Under the pieces are notes generated by a model that made no database searches, was not told the origin of the DNA, and was given only the letters and a program-made list of their open reading frames with translations. Shown in pieces: positions 1-5,057 of a stretch of DNA of 7,647 nt. Each line of letters starts with the position of its first letter. Position 1 is the stretch's first letter. The DNA lies in the NCBI GenBank assembly GCA_003225595.1, contig QIAR01000026.1, positions 1 to 7,647 on the forward strand, in the 5' to 3' direction. The stretch comes from Acidobacteriota bacterium (GTDB taxonomy: Bacteria; Acidobacteriota; Terriglobia; Terriglobales; Acidobacteriaceae). The position numbers and the translations under genes were made by a program.

Positions 1-831
1 GTTTGTGGCGCAACGGTGATTGAAATTTCCTCTTTTCAGACCGCCGAACTGAAATCCGCCCTAACCGGCCATTCCGCCGAGTTGATTTTTAATTTGGCGT
101 CCTATGGGGTGCATCAGGACGACCGCGATTCTGACAAACTGATTGAAGGCAATATCGGCGTCCTCACACACCTGCTTGAAGCGACTTCCGACTGGCCATT
201 GCGAAAACTCATTCACACCGGCAGTTGTTCGGAATACGGGTTCCCGCAATCTGAGCACTCACTCATCTCGGAGACCGACCCCCTGCGTCCGAATTCGCTG
301 TACGGCGCTGCCAAGGCAGCATCATTCCTCTACGGCCGGGCACTTGCCTCGGGACTATCGGTCCCTTTGATCACGCTCCGGTTATTCGGAGTATTCGGAC
401 CCGGAGAAGCCCCGCAGCGATTGGTCCCATATCTCATTCAACGATTGCAACACCACGAACCAGTGGACCTCACACCCGGCGAGCAAGTGCGGGATTTCCT
501 CTACATTGACGACGTGATCGATGCGTTCCTCACTGCCGCGCGAGAAGAAAGAATGACGGCTGGCGAGGCTTACAATGTCTGTTCAGGGCAGCCTGTGCGC
601 GTGCGCGAAATTGGAGAAGCCGTTGCCGATGCGCTGCATAAGCCACAACACCTGTTGCACTGGGGCGAACGTCCGTATCGCAACGATGAACCCATGTGGC
701 TCGTCGGCGACAATTCTCGATTCATGCAAGCAACATCGTGGCGCCCGCAGGTTAGCCTGGCTGAGGGCATCCGGCGCATGATTGAGTCAGGCACGCCGGA
801 GGTGGCAACGCCAGCGGCCAAGAGACAGTGA
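1..831 (+). CDS. NAD-dependent epimerase/dehydratase family protein, 5' partial
   Basis: This is an extended short-chain dehydrogenase/reductase that probably converts a nucleotide-activated sugar (epimerisation or dehydration) in the cytoplasm. The reading frame is open to the first base of the window, so the start lies upstream and the GTG at 16 is internal. The missing N-terminus, perhaps 25-30 residues, should carry the GxxGxxG dinucleotide-binding loop. Visible family marks are the NLAS segment near 90-105, the TGSCSEYG strand (catalytic Ser/Thr region), and the YGAAK motif with catalytic Tyr at codon 301-303 and Lys at 313-315. They are followed by an LRLFGVFGPGE segment and a DFLYIDDVIDAF segment, both typical of sugar epimerases. 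276 residues are visible. The stop overlaps the start of the methyltransferase, so the two are probably co-translated. The exact substrate cannot be read from the sequence; CDP- or dTDP-sugar enzymes are possible. Confidence 0.93.
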   Translation, partial: VCGATVIEISSFQTAELKSALTGHSAELIFNLASYGVHQDDRDSDKLIEGNIGVLTHLLEATSDWPLRKLIHTGSCSEYGFPQSEHSLISETDPLRPNSLYGAAKAASFLYGRALASGLSVPLITLRLFGVFGPGEAPQRLVPYLIQRLQHHEPVDLTPGEQVRDFLYIDDVIDAFLTAAREERMTAGEAYNVCSGQPVRVREIGEAVADALHKPQHLLHWGERPYRNDEPMWLVGDNSRFMQATSWRPQVSLAEGIRRMIESGTPEVATPAAKRQ

Positions 832-839
832 GCACTGTC
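824..839. repeat. 7-bp perfect inverted repeat across the epimerase/methyltransferase junction
   Basis: The sequence GACAGTG-AG-CACTGTC is a perfect 7-base inverted repeat with a 2-base centre. It covers the stop codon of the epimerase, the GTG start of the methyltransferase and the base before the alternative ATG at 840. As DNA it has the shape of a dimeric-regulator site. As RNA the 2-base loop is too tight, so at most five pairs with a larger loop would form. It may be chance. Confidence 0.35.
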
Positions 840-1511
840 ATGCAGTTTGATCAATTTGCAGGAAATTACAAGCAACTACTCGATCGGACGATCGCCCTCT
901 CTGGTGAAACTTCTGAGTATTTCGCCGAATACAAGGCGCGCTATCTCGCCCATGTGCTCCCCCATGATTTCTCCGGCAAGGTGCTCGATTTTGGCTGCGG
1001 CGTGGGCCTGCTCTCGAGATTTCTCAAGCAGCATTTGCCAGCGGCACGGGTTGACGGCTTTGACGTCTCGCGGGACAGCATCAATCGTGTCGATCTCGCA
1101 CTTTCCACCCAGGGGCTCTTCACGTCAGATATGGACCTCCTGGCCCGTAATTACGACTTGATTGTCGTCGCCAACGTGATGCATCACATTCCTGCCACAC
1201 AAAGGGAAATGATTGTTCAGGATCTTGCCAGCCGTCTTGCCCCGCGTGGCAAGCTCGCCATTTTCGAGCACAACCCGGCGAATCCCGTTACGCGCTGGAC
1301 CGTGGACCGCTGCCCGTTTGACAAAGACGTGGTTCTTTTAGCCCGGTCGGAGATTTCCCAATATGTCGAGAAGGCTCAGCTCCGCCTTATACGACGCGAC
1401 TACATTGTTTTCATGCCCCGCATCCTGTCCTGGCTACGTTTGCTCGAACCCTGGCTCGCCTGGTTGCCCTTAGGCGCGCAATATGCGTTGATCGGTGAGA
1501 AGCATGCCTGA
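828..1511 (+). CDS. class I SAM-dependent methyltransferase
   Basis: This predicted cytoplasmic enzyme transfers a methyl group from S-adenosylmethionine. The 227-residue product has motif I, VLDFGCGVG, at about residues 52-60, an acidic end of the second strand (VDGFDVS, 75-81), and the motif IV/post-motif region YDLIVVANVMHHIP at about 109-122, followed by LAPRGKLAIFEHNP. These are standard for the Methyltransf_11/12/25-like fold. The start chosen is the GTG at 828, which overlaps the previous stop as GTGA, a common coupled arrangement. An ATG at 840 is an alternative that removes four residues, and neither start has a strong ribosome binding site. The context between a sugar epimerase and a glycosyltransferase suggests a sugar or glycolipid-intermediate substrate, but this is inference; the C-terminal hydrophobic, Trp-rich stretch (about 200-220) may help membrane contact. 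Confidence 0.92.
   Translation: MSTVMQFDQFAGNYKQLLDRTIALSGETSEYFAEYKARYLAHVLPHDFSGKVLDFGCGVGLLSRFLKQHLPAARVDGFDVSRDSINRVDLALSTQGLFTSDMDLLARNYDLIVVANVMHHIPATQREMIVQDLASRLAPRGKLAIFEHNPANPVTRWTVDRCPFDKDVVLLARSEISQYVEKAQLRLIRRDYIVFMPRILSWLRLLEPWLAWLPLGAQYALIGEKHA
1494..1499 (+). promoter_or_regulatory. ribosome binding site for the glycosyltransferase
   Basis: GGTGAG sits four bases before the ATG at 1504, inside the end of the methyltransferase gene. It decides the start: the in-frame GTG at 1495 would lie inside the site itself. Confidence 0.55.
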
Positions 1512-2496
1512 AAAAAAGAAAGTGATCACCATCTGCGTCCCCGTTTTCAATGAAGAGCAAAACGTCGAGCCGCTCTATCAAGCCCTCGTCCCAGTAATGA
1601 CCGAGCTTTCCGGAGATTATGATTTCGAGCTTCTCTTCACCGACAATCATTCCACCGATTGCACTTTTCAGGAGCTCGAGCAGCTCGCCGCGCGCGACCC
1701 CCGGGTCCGTGTGATTCGTTTTTCTCGGAATTTTGGTTTCCAGCGCTCCATCTTCACCGCCTACGCCCACGCTGTTGGGGATGCCGCTGTGCAGATCGAT
1801 TGTGACTTGCAGGACCCGCCTTCCCTGATCCTCGATTTTGTGCGCAAATGGGAACAGGGTTACCTTGTCGTCTACGGCATTCGTGGCTCCCGTAAAGAAG
1901 GCGCGCTGATGAATGCCACACGAAAGTTTTTTTATCGTGTGATTGACTCTCTCAGTGAAGATGAGCTTCCGCTCGATGCCGGTGATTTTCGTCTACTCGA
2001 TCGCCGCGTACTGGATGAACTGAAAAAGTTCGAGGATTACCAGCCATATGTGCGAGGTACGGTGGCCGCCCTGGGTTTCGATCAGATCGGTATTCCCTAC
2101 GATCGCACGGAGCGACAACGAGGTGAAAGCAAATTTTCCTTCCGCGAATTAATCGGCCTGGCCCTTGACGGAATTCTCAATCATTCCATCGTTCCCTTGC
2201 GCATCGCTACTTATTTGGGGCTGGCGATCTCACTTATTACGTTTCTCGGGATCGTTGCCTATGCTGTCGGTCGCTTATTTTTCGGTAGAGATTGGCCGCC
2301 AGGTTTCGCAACGATCATCATTTTGATTCTGGGATCGCTCAGCTTGAATGCGCTCTTTCTTGGAATTATTGGCGAATACTTGGGGCGGATTTATAAGCAA
2401 GTCAAACGTCGACCTCTGACGATTATTGAACGCGAAATCAATCCCGCTGCCGTGCGCTCAGAGCAAAAGGCCGGCACCCGCTCCGCCGTAGGATGA
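1504..2496 (+). CDS. family 2 glycosyltransferase, polyprenyl-phosphate sugar transferase type (DPM1/GtrB/ArnC-like)
   Basis: This membrane enzyme probably transfers a sugar from a nucleotide donor to polyprenyl phosphate on the cytoplasmic face. The 330-residue protein has the GT2 N-terminal strand ITICVPVFNEE (about 8-18), the FSRNFGFQ segment (73-80), a metal-binding DxD motif in QIDCDLQDP (D99, D101), DAGDFRLL (158-165), and the ERQRGESKF acceptor-side motif (203-211). It ends with two membrane helices at about 233-257 and 266-290. This matches the DPM1/GtrB/ArnC layout of catalytic domain plus two helices. The ATG at 1504 is preferred over the in-frame GTG at 1495 because GGTGAG at 1494-1499 lies four bases before it. 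The start overlaps the methyltransferase stop by eight bases, so the three genes probably form one transcript. The sugar and the final glycan are unknown. Confidence 0.95.
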   Translation: MPEKKKVITICVPVFNEEQNVEPLYQALVPVMTELSGDYDFELLFTDNHSTDCTFQELEQLAARDPRVRVIRFSRNFGFQRSIFTAYAHAVGDAAVQIDCDLQDPPSLILDFVRKWEQGYLVVYGIRGSRKEGALMNATRKFFYRVIDSLSEDELPLDAGDFRLLDRRVLDELKKFEDYQPYVRGTVAALGFDQIGIPYDRTERQRGESKFSFRELIGLALDGILNHSIVPLRIATYLGLAISLITFLGIVAYAVGRLFFGRDWPPGFATIIILILGSLSLNALFLGIIGEYLGRIYKQVKRRPLTIIEREINPAAVRSEQKAGTRSAVG

Positions 2497-2591
2497 GCCT
2501 GGCTTGGTTTATCCTGGACCTGCGCATTTTTCAGGCGATTGGGAAAAGCGCGACCGGGTCCGATCTCGCGAATATCAAATCCCCTTTGACC

Positions 2592-3095
2592 CTAATCCCG
2601 CTTTCCTGGCGCCGCTCCCATATCCCCGGGGAATGATTTCAGCGCTACCTCGCGGGTTTTGGCGGAAGTCTTCTTGTTTGAGTCCGTGTTGGATTCCGTG
2701 AGCATGCCTTTCAGGACGTAGTAAGCCTCATCCCCAGGATTTTTGCCGTCTCCACGCTCGATTGTGCCTTTGAAATCGAACCATACTCCGTGCACGGTTT
2801 GGGTAGTGAAGCTCAATTTGTTCCCATCGAGATTTCCCTGCTTGAAAAAGTGGTCGAGAAACGCCCCCCGGTCGCTTTCCAGCTCGCCATAGCGCGACAC
2901 GAATCCGGTCACGCGTCCCGCATCCTCGATCGTGACCTGCACGAACTCGCCCTCTCGCAAGAAGGTGTACATACCGGAATAATCAGGGACGGACTTGGCA
3001 GGCGGTGGTGACGGCGCCCCCGGCTTGACTTTCTGCCAGGCCGGCAGCGAAGCGGATAACAACAAAAGCATGAAAACAAATCCAAGCTTCTTCAT
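2592..3095 (-). CDS. small secreted protein of unknown function
   Basis: I do not recognise the family. The 167-residue product starts with a classic signal peptide: MKK, then a hydrophobic core at about residues 4-18, with a likely signal peptidase I site after SLPA (residue 19). There is no lipobox cysteine, so it should be soluble in the periplasm or exported. The mature part begins with a short proline-rich linker (PGAPSPPPAK), then a compact region with alternating hydrophobic and charged strands (DYSGMYTFLREGEFVQVTIEDAG, TQTVHGVWFDFKGTIERGDG) that suggests a beta-rich fold. The C-terminus is charged and probably disordered. AGGAG at 3106-3110 (read on the minus strand) precedes the ATG by ten bases, slightly far but usable. 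The gene converges on the glycosyltransferase gene, with 95 bases between the two stops. Length and codon use look like a real gene; function is unknown. Confidence 0.85.
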   Translation of the reverse strand: MKKLGFVFMLLLLSASLPAWQKVKPGAPSPPPAKSVPDYSGMYTFLREGEFVQVTIEDAGRVTGFVSRYGELESDRGAFLDHFFKQGNLDGNKLSFTTQTVHGVWFDFKGTIERGDGKNPGDEAYYVLKGMLTESNTDSNKKTSAKTREVALKSFPGDMGAAPGKRD

Positions 3096-3147
3096 GAAAC
3101 GGCTACTCCTGCTCTTTTACCCCTTCTCTTTTCCCCGCGTAAGCCTC

Positions 3148-3153
3148 ATATTA
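3148..3153 (-). promoter_or_regulatory. possible -10 box for the secreted-protein gene
   Basis: Read on the minus strand, TAATAT lies about 50 bases before the ATG of the gene ending at 3095. No convincing -35 hexamer stands 16-18 bases upstream, so the call is weak. Confidence 0.25.
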
Positions 3154-3279
3154 GCGAAATCGGATCCCTGACCGGCTTTTTTTCTTCTGTCGCATCCGCC
3201 GCTCCACCGTCGCACTTCCGGATTGCAGCGAAAAATCGTGTGGAATGGGCCGTGATGTCGCCACGTGGGCATATTAAGA

Positions 3280-3299
3280 ACCCGTAACAGCCGACGGGT
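3280..3299. repeat. hairpin at the point where kinase similarity ends
   Basis: ACCCGT (3280-3285) pairs with ACGGGT (3294-3299) around an eight-base loop. On the minus strand it is followed by TCTTAATAT, a poor U-rich tail. The kinase-like reading ends inside this hairpin, so it may mark the rearrangement point; a terminator role is weakly supported. Confidence 0.3.
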
Positions 3300-3410
3300 A
3301 GAACCTTGATAGCAACGTCACGCTCCAAGCACTCGTCGTGGGCGCGGCAAACAGCCCCCATGCCGCCGGCCGATCTGTTCGAGGATGCGGTAATGCGAGA
3401 GCGTCTGGCC
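3296..3410 (-). pseudogene. N-terminal fragment of a Ser/Thr protein kinase, frameshifted and truncated
   Basis: Read on the minus strand, one frame from 3410 to 3369 encodes GQTLSHYRILEQIG, the usual lead-in to a bacterial PknB-type kinase domain. The next frame from 3367 to 3296 encodes GGMGAVCRAHDECLERDVAIKVLP, which is kinase subdomain I (glycine loop) and subdomain II with the ATP-binding lysine (codon 3307-3305). At the joint, a single C (3368) stands where the loop IGxGGMG needs a full codon, which indicates a loss of two bases. After VLP the resemblance to kinases stops at once, so the catalytic loop, activation segment and any sensor domain are absent. A Cys replaces the usual Tyr of VYRA. 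No start codon is near the first conserved residue. This is a dead relic, probably left by a deletion or recombination; a sequencing error could explain the shift but not the missing 200 residues. Confidence 0.82.
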
Positions 3411-3531
3411 GCACCTCTGCGAGGCCCCACCCGGGATGGGATGGATGTTAGGAGTGCCGGTGGGGTAAGTCAACGGCAGACCGGGGTGTATGGATAAGTG
3501 AGGAAAACTGACCCCGACTGCCCTACTCGTT

Positions 3532-3560
3532 ACCCTACCCGAACGGACTGCAAGTAGGGT
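3532..3560. repeat. 7-bp hairpin in gene-free DNA
   Basis: ACCCTAC (3532-3538) pairs perfectly with GTAGGGT (3554-3560), with a 15-base loop. A second CCCTAC at 3521-3526 could compete for the same partner, and TGACCC (3509-3514) is matched by GGGTCA (3557-3562). These nested inverted repeats make up a compact 54-base palindromic patch between the kinase relic and the small gene. It could be a degraded repeat element; no known family was recognised. Confidence 0.4.
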
Positions 3561-3586
3561 CAAGGCTCCCGCCAGGGCCATCATGG

Positions 3587-3808
3587 CTACTTTCTCGTAC
3601 TTGTTTCAAAGATATTCTCGACCTCCACAGCGTGAATATGACGAGAATGGACAAATTCCTTCATCCACTTCCCGTTACCCGCCAGAGAAGTACATCCGTA
3701 ACGCCGAGCCACTATGGCGATTGCCTTGTGATAGCTGGGAGCCATCACTCGCAGTACTGTTGGATTCTCCAATCCCACGTTTCTGAGGAAGAAAAATTCG
3801 TAATTCAT
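3587..3808 (-). CDS. small protein of unknown function, 73 residues
   Basis: I do not recognise this protein. The product starts MNYEFFFLRNVG and continues with a stretch rich in aromatic and basic residues (APSYHKAIAIVARRYG, then GNGKWMKEFVHS), and ends IHAVEVENIFETSTRK. It has no signal peptide and no clear membrane helix, so it is probably cytoplasmic. The strongest support is the ribosome binding site GGGGAGGT at 3820-3813, with the ATG at 3808 five bases after GGAGG. An upstream in-frame start (3835) would put that site inside the gene and is rejected. Composition is protein-like, with mixed alpha and beta propensity, unlike the basic Ser/Arg-rich nonsense in the other local frames. The gene stands alone, flanked by relics and hairpins, which fits an accessory or recently moved segment. 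A small regulator or a surviving fragment of a larger protein are both possible. Confidence 0.6.
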   Translation of the reverse strand: MNYEFFFLRNVGLENPTVLRVMAPSYHKAIAIVARRYGCTSLAGNGKWMKEFVHSRHIHAVEVENIFETSTRK

Positions 3809-3812
3809 ATCG

Positions 3813-3820
3813 ACCTCCCC
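3813..3820 (-). promoter_or_regulatory. strong ribosome binding site of the 73-residue gene
   Basis: The minus strand reads GGGGAGGT followed by CGAT and the ATG at 3808. The GGAGG core is five bases from the start codon. It is among the best-matched sites in the window and fixes the start of the small gene. Confidence 0.7.
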
Positions 3821-3826
3821 TGAATT

Positions 3827-3846
3827 CTCGAGCACCTACGCTCAAG
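3827..3846 (-). promoter_or_regulatory. leader hairpin just upstream of the small gene's ribosome binding site
   Basis: On the minus strand CTTGAGC pairs with GCTCGAG (seven pairs, one of them G-U) around a six-base loop. The hairpin ends six bases before GGGGAGGT of the 73-residue gene. It is better paired as minus-strand RNA than as plus-strand RNA, where the G-U becomes an A-C mismatch. It could affect translation or mRNA stability, but no known riboswitch or leader is recognised. Confidence 0.35.
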
Positions 3847-3895
3847 CGAGGCATTAGACGTTCGATAGTGTCGCAGACATGAGCAGTCGCAGATA

Positions 3896-4008
3896 GTTAC
3901 AGTGGTAAGAAATAAATAGTTACACCCGTAATGCGCTCCGCAAGCAAGCGACGAGTAGACTGTCCCGTTGCAAGAAAACCGGGGTACTTCCCTGCTCGTT
4001 ACAGTGGT
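3896..4008 (+). repeat. dispersed direct repeats of GTTACAGTGGT
   Basis: GTTACAGTGGT occurs at 3896-3906 and again at 3998-4008, 102 bases apart. ATAGTTACA occurs at 3893-3901 and 3916-3924. The second GTTAC copy is also part of an 18-base stretch (3985-4002) that matches 3516-3533 at 15 of 18 positions, each preceded by a similar GAAAAC. The copies are short and diverged, so they could be remains of an interspersed repeat or coincidence. Confidence 0.4.
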
Positions 4009-4101
4009 GATCTTAGCCGCGTCGTATGTGGCGTCAGATTGTGGGGTTGGGAGACCAAGCGAGCTTAGCGACCTCCAAAGCGATGCATGGCGTCCCCTTT
4101 T

Positions 4102-4150
4102 ACGGGCCGACACTTGATAGCCGACCAGTTCCGGCCCGTCTTTTCCTTCT
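4102..4150 (+). terminator. rho-independent terminator-like hairpin without an obvious gene
   Basis: ACGGGCCG (4102-4109) pairs perfectly with CGGCCCGT (4132-4139), and the 22-base interior can add an ACT/AGT pairing. The plus-strand tail CTTTTCCTTCT is U-rich, while the minus-strand side is A- and G-rich, so it would act on plus-strand transcription. The loop is longer than usual for intrinsic terminators. No plus-strand gene lies just upstream, so any transcript ending here would be non-coding or a lost gene. Confidence 0.4.
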
Positions 4151-4251
4151 GTGCGGCCCGCTCAGAAAACACGTTTTACTCCACGATCTTAGCGGGGAGC
4201 GAAGGATATCTCGGGGCCGGGACAAGTACCTAGCATCGTATTACCTTGGTA

Positions 4252-4277
4252 AATTGCGCCTTACACGGCGCACAATT
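4252..4277. repeat. 9-bp hairpin with a two-base bulge
   Basis: AATTGCGCC (4252-4260) pairs with GGCG (4267-4270) and CAATT (4273-4277), leaving CA as a bulge and TTACAC as the loop. Alternatively TGCGCC and GGCGCA pair over six bases. It may be part of a structured RNA or a protein-binding palindrome. Confidence 0.35.
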
Positions 4278-4280
4278 AAC

Positions 4281-4313
4281 TTCTCGCTGGAGACTCCATC
4301 AGGCAATCGAGAA
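4281..4313. repeat. nested stem-loop
   Basis: TTCTCG (4281-4286) pairs with CGAGAA (4308-4313), and inside it TGGA (4288-4291) pairs with TCCA (4295-4298). It directly follows the hairpin at 4252-4277, so the two could form one folded RNA region about 60 bases long. Confidence 0.3.
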
Positions 4314-4426
4314 GAGTCGCAGCGCAACTCGTAACAGGAGACTGGTGAGAAGAAGCACATTGGATACGGCTCCCCACCCGAACTGCACCAAACCTGCGGT
4401 CGGTAGGACCATTGGCAGAACATCGC

Positions 4427-4432
4427 GGGAGG
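4427..4432 (+). promoter_or_regulatory. strong ribosome binding site before the frame starting at 4441
   Basis: GGGAGG lies eight bases before the ATG at 4441. The close match and ideal spacing argue that a real gene started here. Confidence 0.6.
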
Positions 4433-4440
4433 AACTATCT

Positions 4441-4843
4441 ATGACAGATTGCAAAATTTATGGCCAGCGCGGCGTTTTGAGGACGGAGCATTTACTAGAA
4501 TCACTTCGGTTGTTGCAAAAGTTCCTTACTGAGAGAACACCGCTTAGAGCGCACTCTGTTTCCCGTAGTGGCAAATGTGTCCGCATCGGTTTCCGGCGTC
4601 TTGCTTGAATTGCCTCCTGATAGCCTTATGGTTGGCTCCAGGGCTCCAGGCGCAGCATTGCTGTCATTCCGCATTGGCGCTGACTGCGAGTTTGAGTATG
4701 GACGCGGGATAGAAGCCCCCGAATCCCTACCAGAATCGGTGGAAGCGGAGTTTGAATCCTGCTTGACCATTTTGTACCCCAAACCATCCACATTACCTGA
4801 TGCCATAGAACGTGTTTATCTTCTCGAAGTTAAAGCCGAGTGA
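4441..4843 (+). pseudogene. gene of unknown function, apparently split by a frameshift
   Basis: I do not recognise the family. A good ribosome binding site leads into the ATG at 4441, and that frame reads MTDCKIYGQRGVLRTEHLLESLRLLQKFLTERTPLR before turning into Arg/Ser-rich nonsense and stopping at 4606-4608. The next frame becomes protein-like at about 4562 (PVVANVSASVSGVLLELPPDSLMVG), continues through AALLSFRIGADCEFEYG and EAPESLPESVEAEFESCLTILYP, and stops at 4841-4843. That second frame has no ribosome binding site and no ATG near its beginning; its only early start is a GTG at 4568. Joined near 4555-4562 the two parts give about 133 acidic residues without signal peptide or membrane helix. 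One extra base, or two lost, explains the break. It may be a true pseudogene, a sequencing error, or less likely a programmed shift. Confidence 0.5.
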
Positions 4844-4917
4844 AATCCTGAGAAACTATGATTCTACTGGCAGCACAGCAGAACGATAGGACCACTACGA
4901 GTTTTCTTCATTGGCCG

Positions 4918-4939
4918 ACCCTACCTGATGAGGAAGGGT
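4918..4939. repeat. 9-bp hairpin with GATG loop, upstream of the TonB-like gene
   Basis: ACCCTACCT (4918-4926) faces AGGAAGGGT (4931-4939) with one A-A mismatch and a four-base GATG loop. No U-tract follows on the plus strand, so it is not a standard terminator. It lies between the frameshifted gene and the TATAAT box of the next gene and could help separate them. Confidence 0.4.
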
Positions 4940-5021
4940 GCGTGTCATGTCCTCGCAGCCAACCGCTTAGCGTTCTGGGCATGTTTCCTTGCTGCATTTA
5001 GCCTGTGGGTGGAAGCCAAGT

Positions 5022-5027
5022 TATAAT
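5022..5027 (+). promoter_or_regulatory. -10 promoter box of the TonB-like gene
   Basis: A perfect TATAAT stands 30 bases before the ATG at 5058, giving a predicted transcript start near 5033-5036 and a leader of about 22-25 bases. The -35 region is weak: no TTGACA-like hexamer appears at 16-18 bases upstream. The box lies within the upstream part of the open frame that begins at 4989, which supports the downstream ATG as the true start. Confidence 0.5.
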
Positions 5028-5057
5028 GATCCCCCTCAGTTCCTCCGGCGTGCTTCC

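Larger units (their letters stand above)
3836..4440. other. gene-free tract with hairpins and short repeats
   Basis: About 600 bases without a convincing gene. Open frames here (for example 3805-4113 on the minus strand and 4026-4334 on the plus strand) lack good start sites and read as Ser/Arg/Cys-rich nonsense. The tract holds a terminator-like hairpin (4102-4150), two further hairpins (4252-4277 and 4281-4313), and GTTACA-type direct repeats. No tRNA, tmRNA, RNase P or 6S RNA signature was found. It may encode a structured small RNA ending near 4150, or be decayed accessory DNA like the neighbouring kinase relic. The final bases contain the ribosome binding site of the next reading frame. 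Confidence 0.5.

Noticed and set aside
2504..2701. 65-residue plus-strand open frame after the glycosyltransferase
   Set aside because: It overlaps the 3' end of the minus-strand secreted-protein gene, has no ribosome binding site and has a low-complexity Pro/Arg composition.
3280..3562. Insertion sequence or transposon end
   Set aside because: Inverted repeats exist, but there is no transposase frame, no target-site duplication and no matched pair of ends around the kinase relic.
3805..4113. 102-residue minus-strand open frame
   Set aside because: It runs over the leader hairpin and the ribosome binding site of the 73-residue gene and reads as Ser/Arg/Cys-rich sequence. It also spans the terminator-like hairpin region, and no start signal is evident.
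4026..4334. 102-residue plus-strand open frame
   Set aside because: It crosses the terminator-like hairpin and two further hairpins, lacks a ribosome binding site and shows no family resemblance.
3836..4440. tRNA, tmRNA, RNase P RNA or CRISPR array
   Set aside because: No cloverleaf, no conserved RNA core sequence and no regularly spaced repeats were found; the repeats present are few and unevenly spaced.
4501..4806. 101-residue minus-strand open frame
   Set aside because: It is antisense to the better supported frame at 4562-4843 and is Ser/Asn/Asp-rich low-complexity sequence.
4989..5057. Upstream extension of the TonB-like frame by 23 residues
   Set aside because: It would start at TTG without a ribosome binding site, and a perfect TATAAT box lies inside it.
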